A stretch of DNA of 64,000 nucleotides from JBDWFY01 sp964291365 (GTDB taxonomy: Bacteria; Pseudomonadota; Alphaproteobacteria; Rhizobiales; Stappiaceae), in the NCBI GenBank assembly GCA_964291365.2, contig OZ219953.1, positions 102,416 to 166,415 of the forward strand. The letters run 5' to 3'. Made by a program: the position numbers and the translations under genes. The notes beneath the pieces were generated by a model. That model saw nothing but the letters and a program-made list of their open reading frames with translations. It had not been told where the DNA came from and searched no databases. This document shows, piece after piece, positions 13,101-26,200 of this stretch (within the stretch, counting starts at the first letter, position 1; every line of letters begins with the position of its first letter).

Positions 13101-15780
13101 TCAACAACAACGGATTCAACAACTTCAACAAAACTAGAGCTCTCTAGAGCACGTAATAGCTTACAACAATCAACAGCTTCAACAACAACAGATTCAACAA
13201 CTTCAACAAAACTAGAGGTCTCTATTGCACATGATAGCCTACAACAATCAACAGCTTCAACAACTGATTCAACAGCTTCAATAAAACTAGAGCACATAAT
13301 AGCCTACAACAATCAACAGCTTTAGCAACAACAGATTCAACAGCTTCAACAAGAACAGATTCAACAGCTTCAACAAAACTAGAGCTCTCTAGAGCACATA
13401 ATAGCTTACAACAATCAACAGCTTCAACAACAACAGATTCAACAACTTCAACAAAACTAGAGGTCTCTATTGCACATAATAGCCTACAACAATCAACAGC
13501 TTCAACAACTGATTCAACAGCTTCAATAAAACTAGAGCACATAATAGCCTACAACAATCAACAGCTTTAGCAACAACAGATTCAACAGCTTCAACAACAA
13601 CAGATTCAACAGCTTCAACAAAACTAGAGCTCTCTAGAGCAGACAATGTAGTCTACAACAATCAACATCTGCAACAACAACAGATTCAACAACTTCAACA
13701 AAACTAGAGGTCTCTATTGCACATAATAGCCTATAACAATCAACAGCTTCAACAACTGATTCAACAGCTTCAATAAAACTAGAGCACATAATAGCCTACA
13801 ACAATCAACAGCTTTAGCAACAACAGATTCAACAGCTTCAACAAGAACAGATTCAACAGCTTCAACAAAACTAGAGCTCTCTAGAGCACATAATAGCTTA
13901 CAACAATCAATTGCTTCAACAAAAACAGATTCAACAGCTTCAACAACAACAGCTTCAACAACAGATTCAACAGCTTCAACAAAATTAGAGCTCTCTAGAG
14001 CACATAATAGCCTACAACAATCAACAGCTTCAATAATAGATTCAACAGCTTCAACAAAACTAGAGCTCTCTAGTGCACATAATTGCCGACAACAATCAAC
14101 TGCTTCAACAGCAGATTCAACAGCTTCAACAAACAGACTCAACAACTTCAACATATCTAGAGCTCTCTAGAGCTCATAATAGCTTACAACAATCAACAGC
14201 TTCAACAGCAGATTCAACTGCTTCAACAAAACCAGATTCATAAAACTAGAGCACATAATAGCCTACAACAATCAACAGCTTTAACAACAACAGACTCAAC
14301 ATCTTCAACAAGAGATTCAACAGCTTCAACAAAACTAGAGCTCTCTAGAGCTCATAATAGCCTACAATAATCAACATCTCCAACAACAGATTCAACAAAA
14401 TTAGAGTTCTCCAGATGACATAATAGCGTATAACAATCAACAGCTTCAACAACAGATTCAACATTTTCAACAAAATTAGAGCTCTCTAGAGCACATAATA
14501 GCCTACAACAATCAACAGCTTCAACAATACTAGAGCTCTCTAGAACACATAATGTAGCCTACAACAATCAACAGCTTCAACCACAACAGATTCAACAGCT
14601 TCAACAAAACTAGAGTTCTCTAGAGCACATAATAGCGTACAACAATCAACAGCTCCAACAACAGCAGATTCAACAGCTTCAACAAAACTAGAGCTCTCTA
14701 GAGCACATAATAGCGTACAACAAACAACATCTTCAGCAACAACAGATTCATAAGCTTCAATAAAACTAGACCTCTCCAGAGCACATAATTGCCTACAACA
14801 ATCAGCAGCTTCAACAACAGATTCAACAAAACTAGAGTTCTCCAGATGACATAATAGCTTACAACAATCAACAGCTTCAACATTTTCAACAAAATTAGAG
14901 CTCTCTAGATCACATAATAGCCTACAACAATCAACAGCTTCAACAATACTAGAGCTCTCTAGTACACATAATTGCCGACAACAATCAACAGCTTCAACAG
15001 CAAATTCAACAGCTTCAACAAAACTAGAGCTCTCTAGAGCACATAATAGACTACAACAATCAACATCTCCAACAACAGATTCAACAATTTCAACAAAACT
15101 AGAGCTCTCTAGAACACATAGTAGCCTACAACAATCAACGGCCACAACAACAGATTCAACGGCTTCAACAAATCTAGAGCTCTCTAGAGCACATAATGTA
15201 GCCTACAACAACCAACAGCTTTAACACCAACAGATTCAACAGCTTCAACAAAACTAGAGTTCTCTAGAGCACATAAAAGTCTACAGCAATCAACAGCTTC
15301 TACATCAACAGCTTCAACAAAACTAGAGCTCTCTAGAGCACATAATAGCTTACAACAATCAACAGCTTCAACAACAGATTCAACTGCCTTAACAAAACTA
15401 GAGTTTTTTAGAGCACATAATATAGCCTACAACAATCAACAGGTTCAATAAAAACAGATTCAACAGTTTCAACAACAAAATATTCAACAGCTTAAGAACT
15501 CTCTAGAGCACATAATAGCCTACAACAATCAACAGCTTCAACAACAACAGATTCAACAGCTTCAACAAAACTAGAGCTCTCTAGACCACATAATGTAGCT
15601 TACAAACCAATCAACATCTTCAACAACAACAGATTCAACAGCTTCAACAAAACTAGAGCCATAATCTAGCCTACAACAATCAACAGCTTTAATAACAGCA
15701 GATTCAACAGCTTCAACAAAACTAGAGCTCTCTAGAGCACATAATAGTTTACAACAATCAACAGCTTCTAGAACAAATTC
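7151..15780. repeat. S1 satellite array, block II
   Basis: These are S1 monomers with an intact TCTAGA core in most units, many ending GAGCACATAATAGCTTAC. A common variant replaces GAGCACATAAT with GAGCTCATAAT. Several minus-strand frames stay open for 100-201 aa (the longest is 14540-15145) because most indels are whole triplets. They are repeat translations with a Val-Glu-Ala, Cys-Cys-Arg-Leu-Leu-Cys pattern, not recognisable proteins. The block contains the 1,523-bp tandem duplication listed separately. Confidence 0.93.
7390..10413 (+). repeat. Tandem 1,523-bp higher-order duplication
   Basis: About 7390-8890 is repeated at about 8913-10413 with a constant offset of 1,523 bp. Landmarks are GTACATAATCGCC at 7461 and 8984, the rare AACAGCATATCC stretch, and a 103-aa minus-strand repeat frame identical in both copies. 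The copies are essentially adjacent, which fits unequal exchange. A third, more divergent partial copy continues to about 11.9 kb, with an offset of about 1,601 bp from the second. Confidence 0.85.
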
Positions 15781-16090
15781 AACAGCTTCAACATAGTGAT
15801 TGAAGCTATTGATTTATTGGGGCGAGCCTACACTTACACAAAATAGACTGTACTCACAATCAACAGCTTTAATTGTACTAACAAGATCAACTGATTGAAC
15901 AGCTTCAACACTACCAACAATCAACAGCTTCAACAACAACAGATTCAACATCAACGACAATCAACAACTTCAACATGGTTATCAACAGATTTAAGAACTG
16001 ATTCAACAGCTTCAAAAACAGATTCAACAACTACAGCTTCAACAATCAACAGCTTCAACAAAACTAGAGCTCTCAAGAGCTCATAATAGC
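15781..16090. repeat. S2 block inside S1
   Basis: An approximately 300-bp island starts with a copy of GTGATTGAAGCTATTGATTT near 15797, followed by TTACACAAAATAGACTGTAC. It then holds TTCAACA-rich DNA with an ACATGGTTATCAACAG motif. Closely similar islands occur within block III near 17576, 18533, 21084, 21978, 22566, 23375 and 26916, so S2 islands have been amplified together with S1. Confidence 0.8.
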
Positions 16091-17234
16091 CTACAACAAT
16101 CAACAGCTTCAACAACAGATTCAACTGCTTCAACAAAACTAGAGCTCTCTAAAGCACATAATGTAGCCTACAACAATCAACAGCTTCAACAACAGATTCA
16201 ACAACTTCAACAAAACTAGAGCTCTCTATTACACATAATAGCCTACAACAATCAACAGCTTCAACAACAACAGATTCAACAGCTTGAACAAAACTAGAGC
16301 TCTCTATAGCATATAATAGCCTACAACAATCAACAGCTTCAACAACAACAGATTCAACAGCTTAAACAAAACTAGAGCTCTCTATAGAAACTAGAGCTCT
16401 CTATAGCATATAATAGCCTACCACAATCAACTACTTCAACAACAACAGATTCGGCAGCTTAAACAAAACTAGACCTCTCTATAACATATAATAGCCTACA
16501 ACAATCAACAATTTCAACAACAGATTCGACAGCTTAAACAAAACTAGAGCTTTCTATAACATATAATAGCCTACAACAATCAACAGCTTCAACAACAACA
16601 GATTCAACATCAACGACAATCAACAACTTCAACATGGTTATCAACAGATTTAAGAACTGATTCAACAGCTTCAAAAACAGATTCAACAACTACAGCTTCA
16701 ACAATCAACAGCTTCAACAAAACTAGAGCTCTCAAGAGCTCATAATAGCCTACAACAATCAACAGCTTCAACAACAGATTCAACTGCTTCAACAAAACTA
16801 GAGCTCTCTAAAGCACATAATGTAGCCTACAACAATCAACAGCTTCAACAACAGATTCAACAACTTCAACAAAACTAGAGCTCTCTATTACACATAATAG
16901 CCTACAACAATCAACAGCTTCAACAACAACAGATTCAACAGCTTGAACAAAACTAGAGCTCTCTATAGCATATAATAGCCTACAACAATCAACAGCTTCA
17001 ACAACAACAGATTCAACAGCTTAAACAAAACTAGAGCTCTCTATAGAAACTAGAGCTCTCTATAGCATATAATAGCCTACCACAATCAACTACTTCAACA
17101 ACAACAGATTCGGCAGCTTAAACAAAACTAGACCTCTCTATAACATATAATAGCCTACAACAATCAACAATTTCAACAACAGATTCGACAGCTTAAACAA
17201 AACTAGAGCTTTCTATAACATATAATAGCCTACA
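15917..17234 (+). repeat. Tandem 659-bp duplication
   Basis: Two adjacent copies, about 15917-16575 and 16576-17234, have an offset of 659 bp and appear practically identical, including an aberrant AGAAACTAGAGCTCTCTATAG junction near 16384 and 17043. The unit joins part of an S2 island to several S1 monomers, so the island and its S1 neighbours moved as one piece. Confidence 0.85.
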
Positions 17235-20200
17235 ACAATCAACAGCTTCAACAACAGATTCAACAGCTTAAACAAAACTAGAGCTCTCTATAGCATATAA
17301 TAGCCTACAACAATCAACAGCTTCAACAACAACAGATTCAACAGCTTCAACAAAACTAGAGCTCTCTAGAGCACATAATGTAGCCTACAACAATCAACAT
17401 CTTCAACAAAAATAGATTCAACAGCTTTAATAAACTAGAGCACATAATAGCCTACAACAATCAACAGCTTTAACAACAACAGATTCAACAGCTTCAACAA
17501 AACTAGAGCTCTCTAGAGCACATAATAGCTTACAACAATCAACAGCTTCTACAACAAATTCAACAGCTTCAACATAGTGATTGAAGCTATTGATTTATTG
17601 GGGCGAGCTACACTTACACAAAATAGACTGTACTCACAATCAACAGCTTTAATTGTACTAACAAGATCAACTGATTGAACAGCTTCAACACTACCAACAA
17701 TCAACAGATTCAACATCAACGACAATCAACAACTTCAACATGGTTATCAACAGATTTAAGAACTGATTCAACAGCTTCAAAAACAGATTCAACAACTACA
17801 GCTTCAACAATCAACAGCTTCAACAACAGATTTAACAGCTTCAACAAAACTAGAGCTCTCAAGAGCTCATAATAGCCTACAACAATCAACAGCTTCAACA
17901 ACAGATTCAACAGCTTCAACAAAACTAGAGCTCTCTATTGCACATAATAGCCTACAACAATCAACAGCTTCAACAACAGATTCAACTGCTCCAACATATC
18001 TAGAGCTTTCTAGAGCACATAATGTAGCCTACAACGATCAACATCTTCAACAACAGATTCAACAATTTCAACAAATCTAGAGCTGTCTTGAGCACATAAT
18101 AGCCTACAACAATCAACAGCTTCAACAACAGATTCAACTGCCTTAACAAAACTAGAGTTCTTTAGAGCACATAATATAGCCTACAACAATCAACAGGTTC
18201 AATAAAAACAGATTCAACAGTTTCAACAACAAAATATTCAACAGCTTAAACAAAACTAGAACTCTCTAGAGCACATAATAGCCTACAACAATCAACAGCT
18301 TCAACAACAACAGATTCAACAGCTTCAACAAAACTAGAACTCTCTAGACCACATAATGTAGCTTACAAACCAATCAACATCTTCAACAAAACTAGAGCCA
18401 TAACTTAGCCTACAACAATCACAGCTTTAACAACAGCAGATTCAACAGCTTCAACAAAACTAGAGCTCTCTAGAGCACATAATAGTTTACAACAATCAAC
18501 AGCTTCTAGAACAAATTCAACAGCTTCAACATAGTGATTGAAGCTATTGATTTATTGGGGCGAGCCTACACTTACACAAAATAGACTGTACTCACAATCA
18601 ACAGCTTTAATTGTACTAACAAGATCAACTGATTGAACAGCTTCAACACTACCAACAATCAACAGCTTCAACAACAACAGATTCAACATCAACGACAATC
18701 AACAACTTCAACATGGTTATCAACAGATTTAACAACTGATTCAACAGCTTCAGAAACAGATTCAACAACTACAGCTTCAACAATCAACAGCTTCAACAAC
18801 AGATTTAACAGCTTCAACAAAACTAGAGCTCTCAAGAGCTCATAATAGCCTACAACAATCAACAGCTTCAACAACAGATTCAACTGCTTCAACAAAACTA
18901 GAGCTCTCTAAAGCACATAATGTAGCCTACAACAATCAACAGCTTCAACAACAGATTCAACAACTTCAACAAAACTAGAGCTCTCTATTACACATAATAG
19001 CCTACAACAATCAACAGCTTCAACAACAACAGATTCAACAGCTTGAACAAAACTAGAGCTCTCTATAGCATATAATAGCCTACAACAATCAACAGCTTCA
19101 ACAACAACAGATTCAACAGCTTAAACAAACTAGACCTCTCTATAAGATATAATAGCCTACAACAATCAACAGCTTCAACAACAGATTGAACAGCTTCAAC
19201 AAAATTAGAGCTCTCTATTGCACATAATAGCCTACAACAATCAACAGCTTTAACAACAACAGATTCGACAGCTTAAACAAAACTAGAGCTCTCTATAGCA
19301 TATAATAGCCTACAACAATCAACTACTTCAACAACAGATTCGACAGCTTAAACAAAACTAGACCTCTCTATAACATAAAATAGCCTACAACAATCAACAA
19401 TTTCAACAACAGATTCGACAGCTTAAACAAAACTAGAGCTCTCTATAACATATAATAGCCTACAACAATCAACAGCTTCAACAACAGATTCAACAGCTTA
19501 AACAAAACTAGAGCTCTCTATAGCATATAATAGCCTACAACAATCAACAGCTTCAACAACAACAGATTCAACAGCTTCAACAAAACTAGAGCTCTCTATT
19601 GCACATAATGGCCTACAACAATCAACTTCTTCAACAAAAATAGATTCAACAGCTTTCATAAGAATAGAGCACATAATAGCCTACAACAATCAACAGCTTT
19701 AACAACAACAGATTCAACAGCTTCAATTAAACTAGGATCAACATCAACAGCTTTAACAACAACAGATTCAACAGCTTCTAAACTAGGGCACTTAATAGCC
19801 TACAACAATCAACAGCTTCAACAAAACTAGAGCTCACTAGAGCCTATAATAGCCTACAATCAACAGCTTCAACCACAGATTCAACAGCTTCAACAAAACT
19901 AGAGCTCTCTAAAGCACATAATGTAGCCTACAACAATCAACAGCTTCAACAAAACTAGAGCTCACTAGAGCATATAATAGCCTACAATCAACAGCTTCAA
20001 CCACAGATTCAACAGCTTCAACAAAACTAGAGCTCTCTAAAGTACATAATGTAGCCTACAACAATCAACAGCTTCAACAACAACAGATTCAACAGCTTAA
20101 AAAAAACTAGAGCTGTCTATAGCATGTAAAAGCCTACAACAATCAACAGCTTCAACAACAGGTTCGACAGCTTAAACAAAACTAGACCTCTCTAAGATAT

Positions 20201-23200
20201 AATAGCCTACAACAATCAACAGCTTCAACAACAGATTCAACAGCTTAAACAAAACTAGAGCTCTCTAGAGCACATAATAACCTACAACAATCAACAGCTT
20301 CAACAACAGATTCAACTGCTTCAACAAAACTAGAGCTCTCTAAAGCACATAATGTAGCCTACAACAATCAACAGCTTCAACAACAGATTCAACAACTTCA
20401 ACAAAACTAGAGCTCTCTATTACACATAATAGCCTACAACAATCAACAGCTTCAACAACAACAGATTCAACAGCTTGAACAAAACTAGAGCTCTCTATAG
20501 CATATAATAGCCTACAACAATCAACAGCTTCAACAACAACAGATTCAACAGCTTAAACAAAACTAGACCTCTCTATAAGATATAATAGCCTACAACAATC
20601 AACAGCTTCAACAACAAATTGAACAGCTTCAACAAAATTAGAGCTCTCTATTGCACATAATAGCCTACAACAATTAACAGCTTCAACAACAACAGATTCG
20701 ACAGCTTAAACAAAACTAGAGCTCTCTATAGCATATAATATCCTACAACAATCAACAGCTTCAACAACAGATTCAACAGCTTAAACAAAACTAGAGCTCT
20801 CTATAGCATATAATAGCCTACAACAATCAACAGCTTCAACAACAACAGATTCAACAGCTTCAACAAAACTAGAGCTCTCTATTGCACATAATAGCCTACA
20901 ACAATCTACTTCTTCAACAACAGATTCAACAGCATTCAATTAAACTAGAGCACATAATAGGCTACAACAATCAACAGCTTTAACAACAACAGATTCAACA
21001 GCTTCAACAAAACTAGAGCTCTCTAGAGCACATAATAGCTTACAACAATCAACAGCTTCTACAACAAATTCAACAGCTTCAACATGATGATTGAAGCTAT
21101 TGATTTATTGGGGCGAGCCTACACTTACACAAAATAGACTGTACTCACAATCAATAGCTTTAATTGTACTAACAAGATCAACTGATTGAACAGCTTCAAC
21201 ACTACCAACAATCAACAGCTTCAACAACAACGGATTCAACATCAACAACATTCAACAACTTCAACATGGTTATCAACAGATTTAACAATTGATTCAACAG
21301 CTTCAACAATCAACAGCTTCAGAAACAGATTCAACAACTACAGCTTCAACAATCAACAGCTTCAACAAAACTAGAGCTCTCAAGAGCTCATGATAGCCTA
21401 CAACAGTCAACAGCTTCAACAACAGATTCAACTGCTTCAACAAAACTAGAGCTCTCTAAAGCACGTAATGTAGCCTACAGCAATCAACAGCTTCAACAAC
21501 AACAGATTCAACAGCTTGAACAAAACTAGAGCTCTCTATAGCATATAATAGCCTACAACAATCAACTGCTTCAACAACAACAGATTCGACAGCTTAAACA
21601 AAATTAGACCTCTCTATGACATATAATACCATACAACAATCAACAGCTTCAACAACAGATTCAACAGCTTAAACAAAACTAGAGCTCTCTATAGTATATA
21701 ATAGCCTACAACAATCAACAGCTTCAACAACCATAGATTCAACAGCTTCGACAAAACTAAAGCTCATTAGAGCACATAATGTAGCCTACAACAATCAACA
21801 TCTTCAACAAGAATAGATTCAACAGCTTTAATAAACTAGAGCACATAATAGCCTACAACAATCAACAGCTTTAACAACAACAGATTCAACAGCTTCAACA
21901 AAACTAGAGCTCTCTAGAGTACATAATAGCTTACAACAATCAACAGCTTCTACAACAAATTCAACAGCTTCAACATAGTGATTGAAGCTATTGATTTATT
22001 GGGCGAACCTACACTTACACAAAATAGACTGTACTCACAATCAACAGCTTTAATTGTACTAACAAGATCAACTGATTGAACAGCTTCAACACTACCAACA
22101 ATCAACAGCTTCAACAACAACAGATTCAACATCAACGACAATCAACAACTTCAACATGGTTAACAGATTTAACAACTGATTCAACAGCTTCAAAAACAGA
22201 TTCAACAACTACAGCTTCAACAATCAACAGCTTCAACAACAGATTTAAAAGCTTCAACAAAACTAGAGCTCTCAAGAGCTCATAATAGCCTACAACAATC
22301 AACAGCTTCAACAACAGATTCAACTGCTTCAACAAAACTAGAGCTCTCTAAAGCACATAATGTAGCCTACAACAATCAACAGCTTCAACAACAGATTCAA
22401 CAACTTCAACAAAACTAGAGCTCTCTATTACACATAATAGGCTACAACGATCAACAGCTTTAACAACAACAGATTCAACAGCTTCAACAAAACTAGAGCT
22501 CTCTAGAGCACATAATAGCTTACAACAATCAACAGCTTCTACAACAAATTCAACAGCTTCAACATAGTGATTGAAGCTATTGATTTATTGGGGCGAGCCT
22601 ACACTTACACAAAATAGACTGTACTCACAATCAATAGCTTTAATTGTACTAACAAGATCAACTGATTGAACAGCTTCAACACTACCAACAATCAACAGCT
22701 TCAACAACAACGGATTCAACATCAACATTCAACAACTTCAACATGGTTATCAACAGATTTAACAACTGATTCAACAGCTTCAACAATCAAAAGCTTCAGA
22801 AACAGATTCAACAACTACAGCTTCAACAATCAACAGCTTCAACAAAACTAGAGCTCTCAAGAGCTCATGATAGCCTACAACAGTCAACAACTTCAACAAC
22901 AGATTCAACTGCTTCAACAAAACTAGAGCTCTCTAAAGCACGTAATGTAGCCTACAGCAATCAACAGCTTCAACAACAACAGATTCAACAGCTTGAACAA
23001 AACTAGAGCTCTCTATAGCATATAATAGCCTACAACAATCAACTGCTTCAACAACAGATTCAACAGCTTAAACAAAACTAGAGCTCTCTATAGTATATAA
23101 TAGCCTACAACAATCAACAGCTTCAACAACCATAGATTCAACAGCTTCGACAAAACTAAAGCTCATTAGAGCACATAATGTAGCCTACAACAATCAACAT

Positions 23201-26200
23201 CTTCAACAAGAATAGATTCAACAGCTTTAATAAACTAGAGCACATAATAGCCTACAACAATCAACAGCTTTAACAACAACAGATTCAACAGCTTCAACAA
23301 AACTAGAGCTCTCTAGAGTACATAATAGCTTACAACAATCAACAGCTTCTACAACAAATTCAACAGCTTCAACATAGTGATTGAAACTATTGATTTATTG
23401 GGCGAACCTACACTTACACAAAATAGACTGTACTCACAATCAACAGCTTTAATTGTACTAACAAGATCAACTGATTGAACAGCTTCAACACTACCAACAA
23501 TCAACAGCTTCAACAACAACAGATTCAACATCAACGACAATCAACAACTTCAACATGGTTAACAGATTTAACAACTGATTCAACAGCTTCAAAAACAGAT
23601 TCAACAACTACAGCTTCAACAATCAACAGCTTCAACAACAGATTTATAAGCTTCAACAAAACTAGAGCTCTCAAGAGCTCATAATAGCCTACAACAATCA
23701 ACAGCTTCAACAACAGATTCAACAGCTTCAACAAAACTAGAGCTCTCTAAAGCACATAATGTAGCCTACAACAATCAACAGCTTCAACAACAGATTCAAC
23801 AACTTCAACAAAACTAGAGCTCTCTATTACACATAATAGCCTACAACAATCAACAGCTTCAACAACAACAGATTCAACAGCTTGAACAAAACTAGAGCTC
23901 TCTATAGCATATAATAGCCTACAACAATCAACAGCTTCAACAACAACAGATTCAACAGCTTAAACAAACTAGACCTCTCTATAAGATATAATAGCCTACA
24001 ACAATCAACAGCTTCAACAACAGATTGAACAGCTTCAACAAAATTAGAGCTCTCTATTGCACATAATAGCCTACAACAATCAACAGCTTCAACAACAACA
24101 GATTCGACAGCTTAAACAAAACTAGAGCTCTCTATAGCATATAATAGCCTACAACAATCAACTACTTCAACAACAGATTCGACAGCTTAAACATAACTAG
24201 AGCTCTCTATAACATATAATAGCCTACAACAATCAACAATTTCAACAACAGATTCGACAGCTTAAACAAAACTAGACCTCTCTATAAGATTTAATAGCCT
24301 ACAACAATCAACAGCTTCAACAACAGATTCAACAGCTTAAACAAAACTAGAGCTCTCTATAGCATATAATAGCCTACAACAATCAACAGCTTCAACAACA
24401 ACAGATTCAACAGCTTCAAGAAAACTAGAGCTCTCTATTGCACATAATAGCCTACAACAATCAACTTCTTCAACAAAAATAGATTCAACAGCTTTAATAG
24501 AAATAGAGCACATAATAGCCTACAACAATCAACAGCTTTAACAACAACAGATTCAACAGCTTCAATTAAACTAGGGCACTTAATAGCCTACAACAATCAA
24601 CAGCTTCAACAAAACTAGAGCTCACTAGAGCATATAATAGCCTACAATCAACAGCTTCAACCACAGATTCAACAGCTTCAACAAAACTAGAGCTCTCTAA
24701 AGCACATAATGTAGCCTACAACAATGAACAGCTTCAACAAAACTAGAGCTCACTAGAGCATATAATAGCCTACAATCAACAGCTTCAACCACAGATTCAA
24801 CAGCTTCAACAAAACTAGAGCTCTCTAAAGCACATAATGTAGCCTACAACAATCAACAGCTTCAACAACAACAGATTCAACAGCTTAAAAAAAACTAGAG
24901 CTGTCTATAGCATGTAATAGCCTACAACAATCAACAGCTTCAACAACAACAGATTCGACAGCTTAAACAAAACTAGACCTCTCTATGAGATATAATAGCC
25001 TATAACAATCAACAGCTTCAACAACAGATTCAACAGCTTAAACAAAACTAGAGCTCTCTAGAGCACATAATAACCTACAACAATCAACAGCTTCAACAAC
25101 AGATTCAACTGCTTCAACAAAACTAGAGCTCTCTAAACCACATAATGTAGCCTACAACAATCAACAGCTTCAACAACAGATTCAACAACTTCAACAAAAC
25201 TAGAGCTCTCTATTACACATAATAGCCTACAACAATCAACAGCTTCAACAACAACAGATTCAACAGCTTGAACAAAACTAGAGCTCTCTATAGCATATAA
25301 TAGCCTACAACAATCAACAGCTTCAACAACAACAGATTCAACAGCTTAAACAAAACTAGACCTCTCTATAAGATATAATAGCCTACAACAATCAACAGCT
25401 TCAACAACAGATTCAACAGCTTAAACAAAACTAGAGCTCTCTATAGCATATAATAGCCTACAACAATCAACAGCTTCAACAACAACAGATTCAACAGCTT
25501 AAGCAAAACTAGAGCTCTCTATAAGATATAATAGCCTACAACAATCAACAGCTTCAACAACAGATTCAACAGCTTAAACAAAACTAGAGCTCTCTATATA
25601 GCATATAATAGCCTGCAACAATCAACAGCTTCAACAACAACAGATTCAACAGCTTCAACAAAACTAGATCTCTCTATTGCACATAATAGCCTACAACAAT
25701 CAACTTCTTCACAAAAATAGATTCAACAGCTTTAATAAAAATAGAGCACATAATAGCCTACAACAATCAACAGCTTTAACAACAACAGATTCAACAGCTT
25801 CAATTAAACTAGGGCACTTAATAGCCTACAACAATCAACAGCTTCAACAAAACTAGAGCTCACTAGAGCATATAATAGCCTACAATCAACAGCTTCAACC
25901 ACAGATTCAACAGCTTCAACAAAACTAGAGCTCTCTAAAGCACATAATGTAGTCTACAACAATCAACAGCTTCAACAACAACAGATTCAACAGCTTAAAA
26001 AAAACTAGAGCTGTCTATAGTATGTAATAGCCTACAACAATCAACAGCTTCAACAACAAATTCGACAGCTTAAACAAAACTAGACCTCTCTATAAGATAT
26101 AACAGCCTACAACAATCAACAGCTTCAACTACAGATTCAACAGCTTAAACAAAACTAGAGCTCTCTAGAGCACATAATAACCTACAACAATCAACAGCTT

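Noticed and set aside
1320..15145. Many minus-strand open frames with Val-Glu-Ala and Cys-Cys-Arg-Leu-Leu-Cys repeats, read as possible repeat proteins
   Set aside because: They translate satellite monomers, end wherever a 2-bp variant shifts the frame, have no consistent start and resemble no family.
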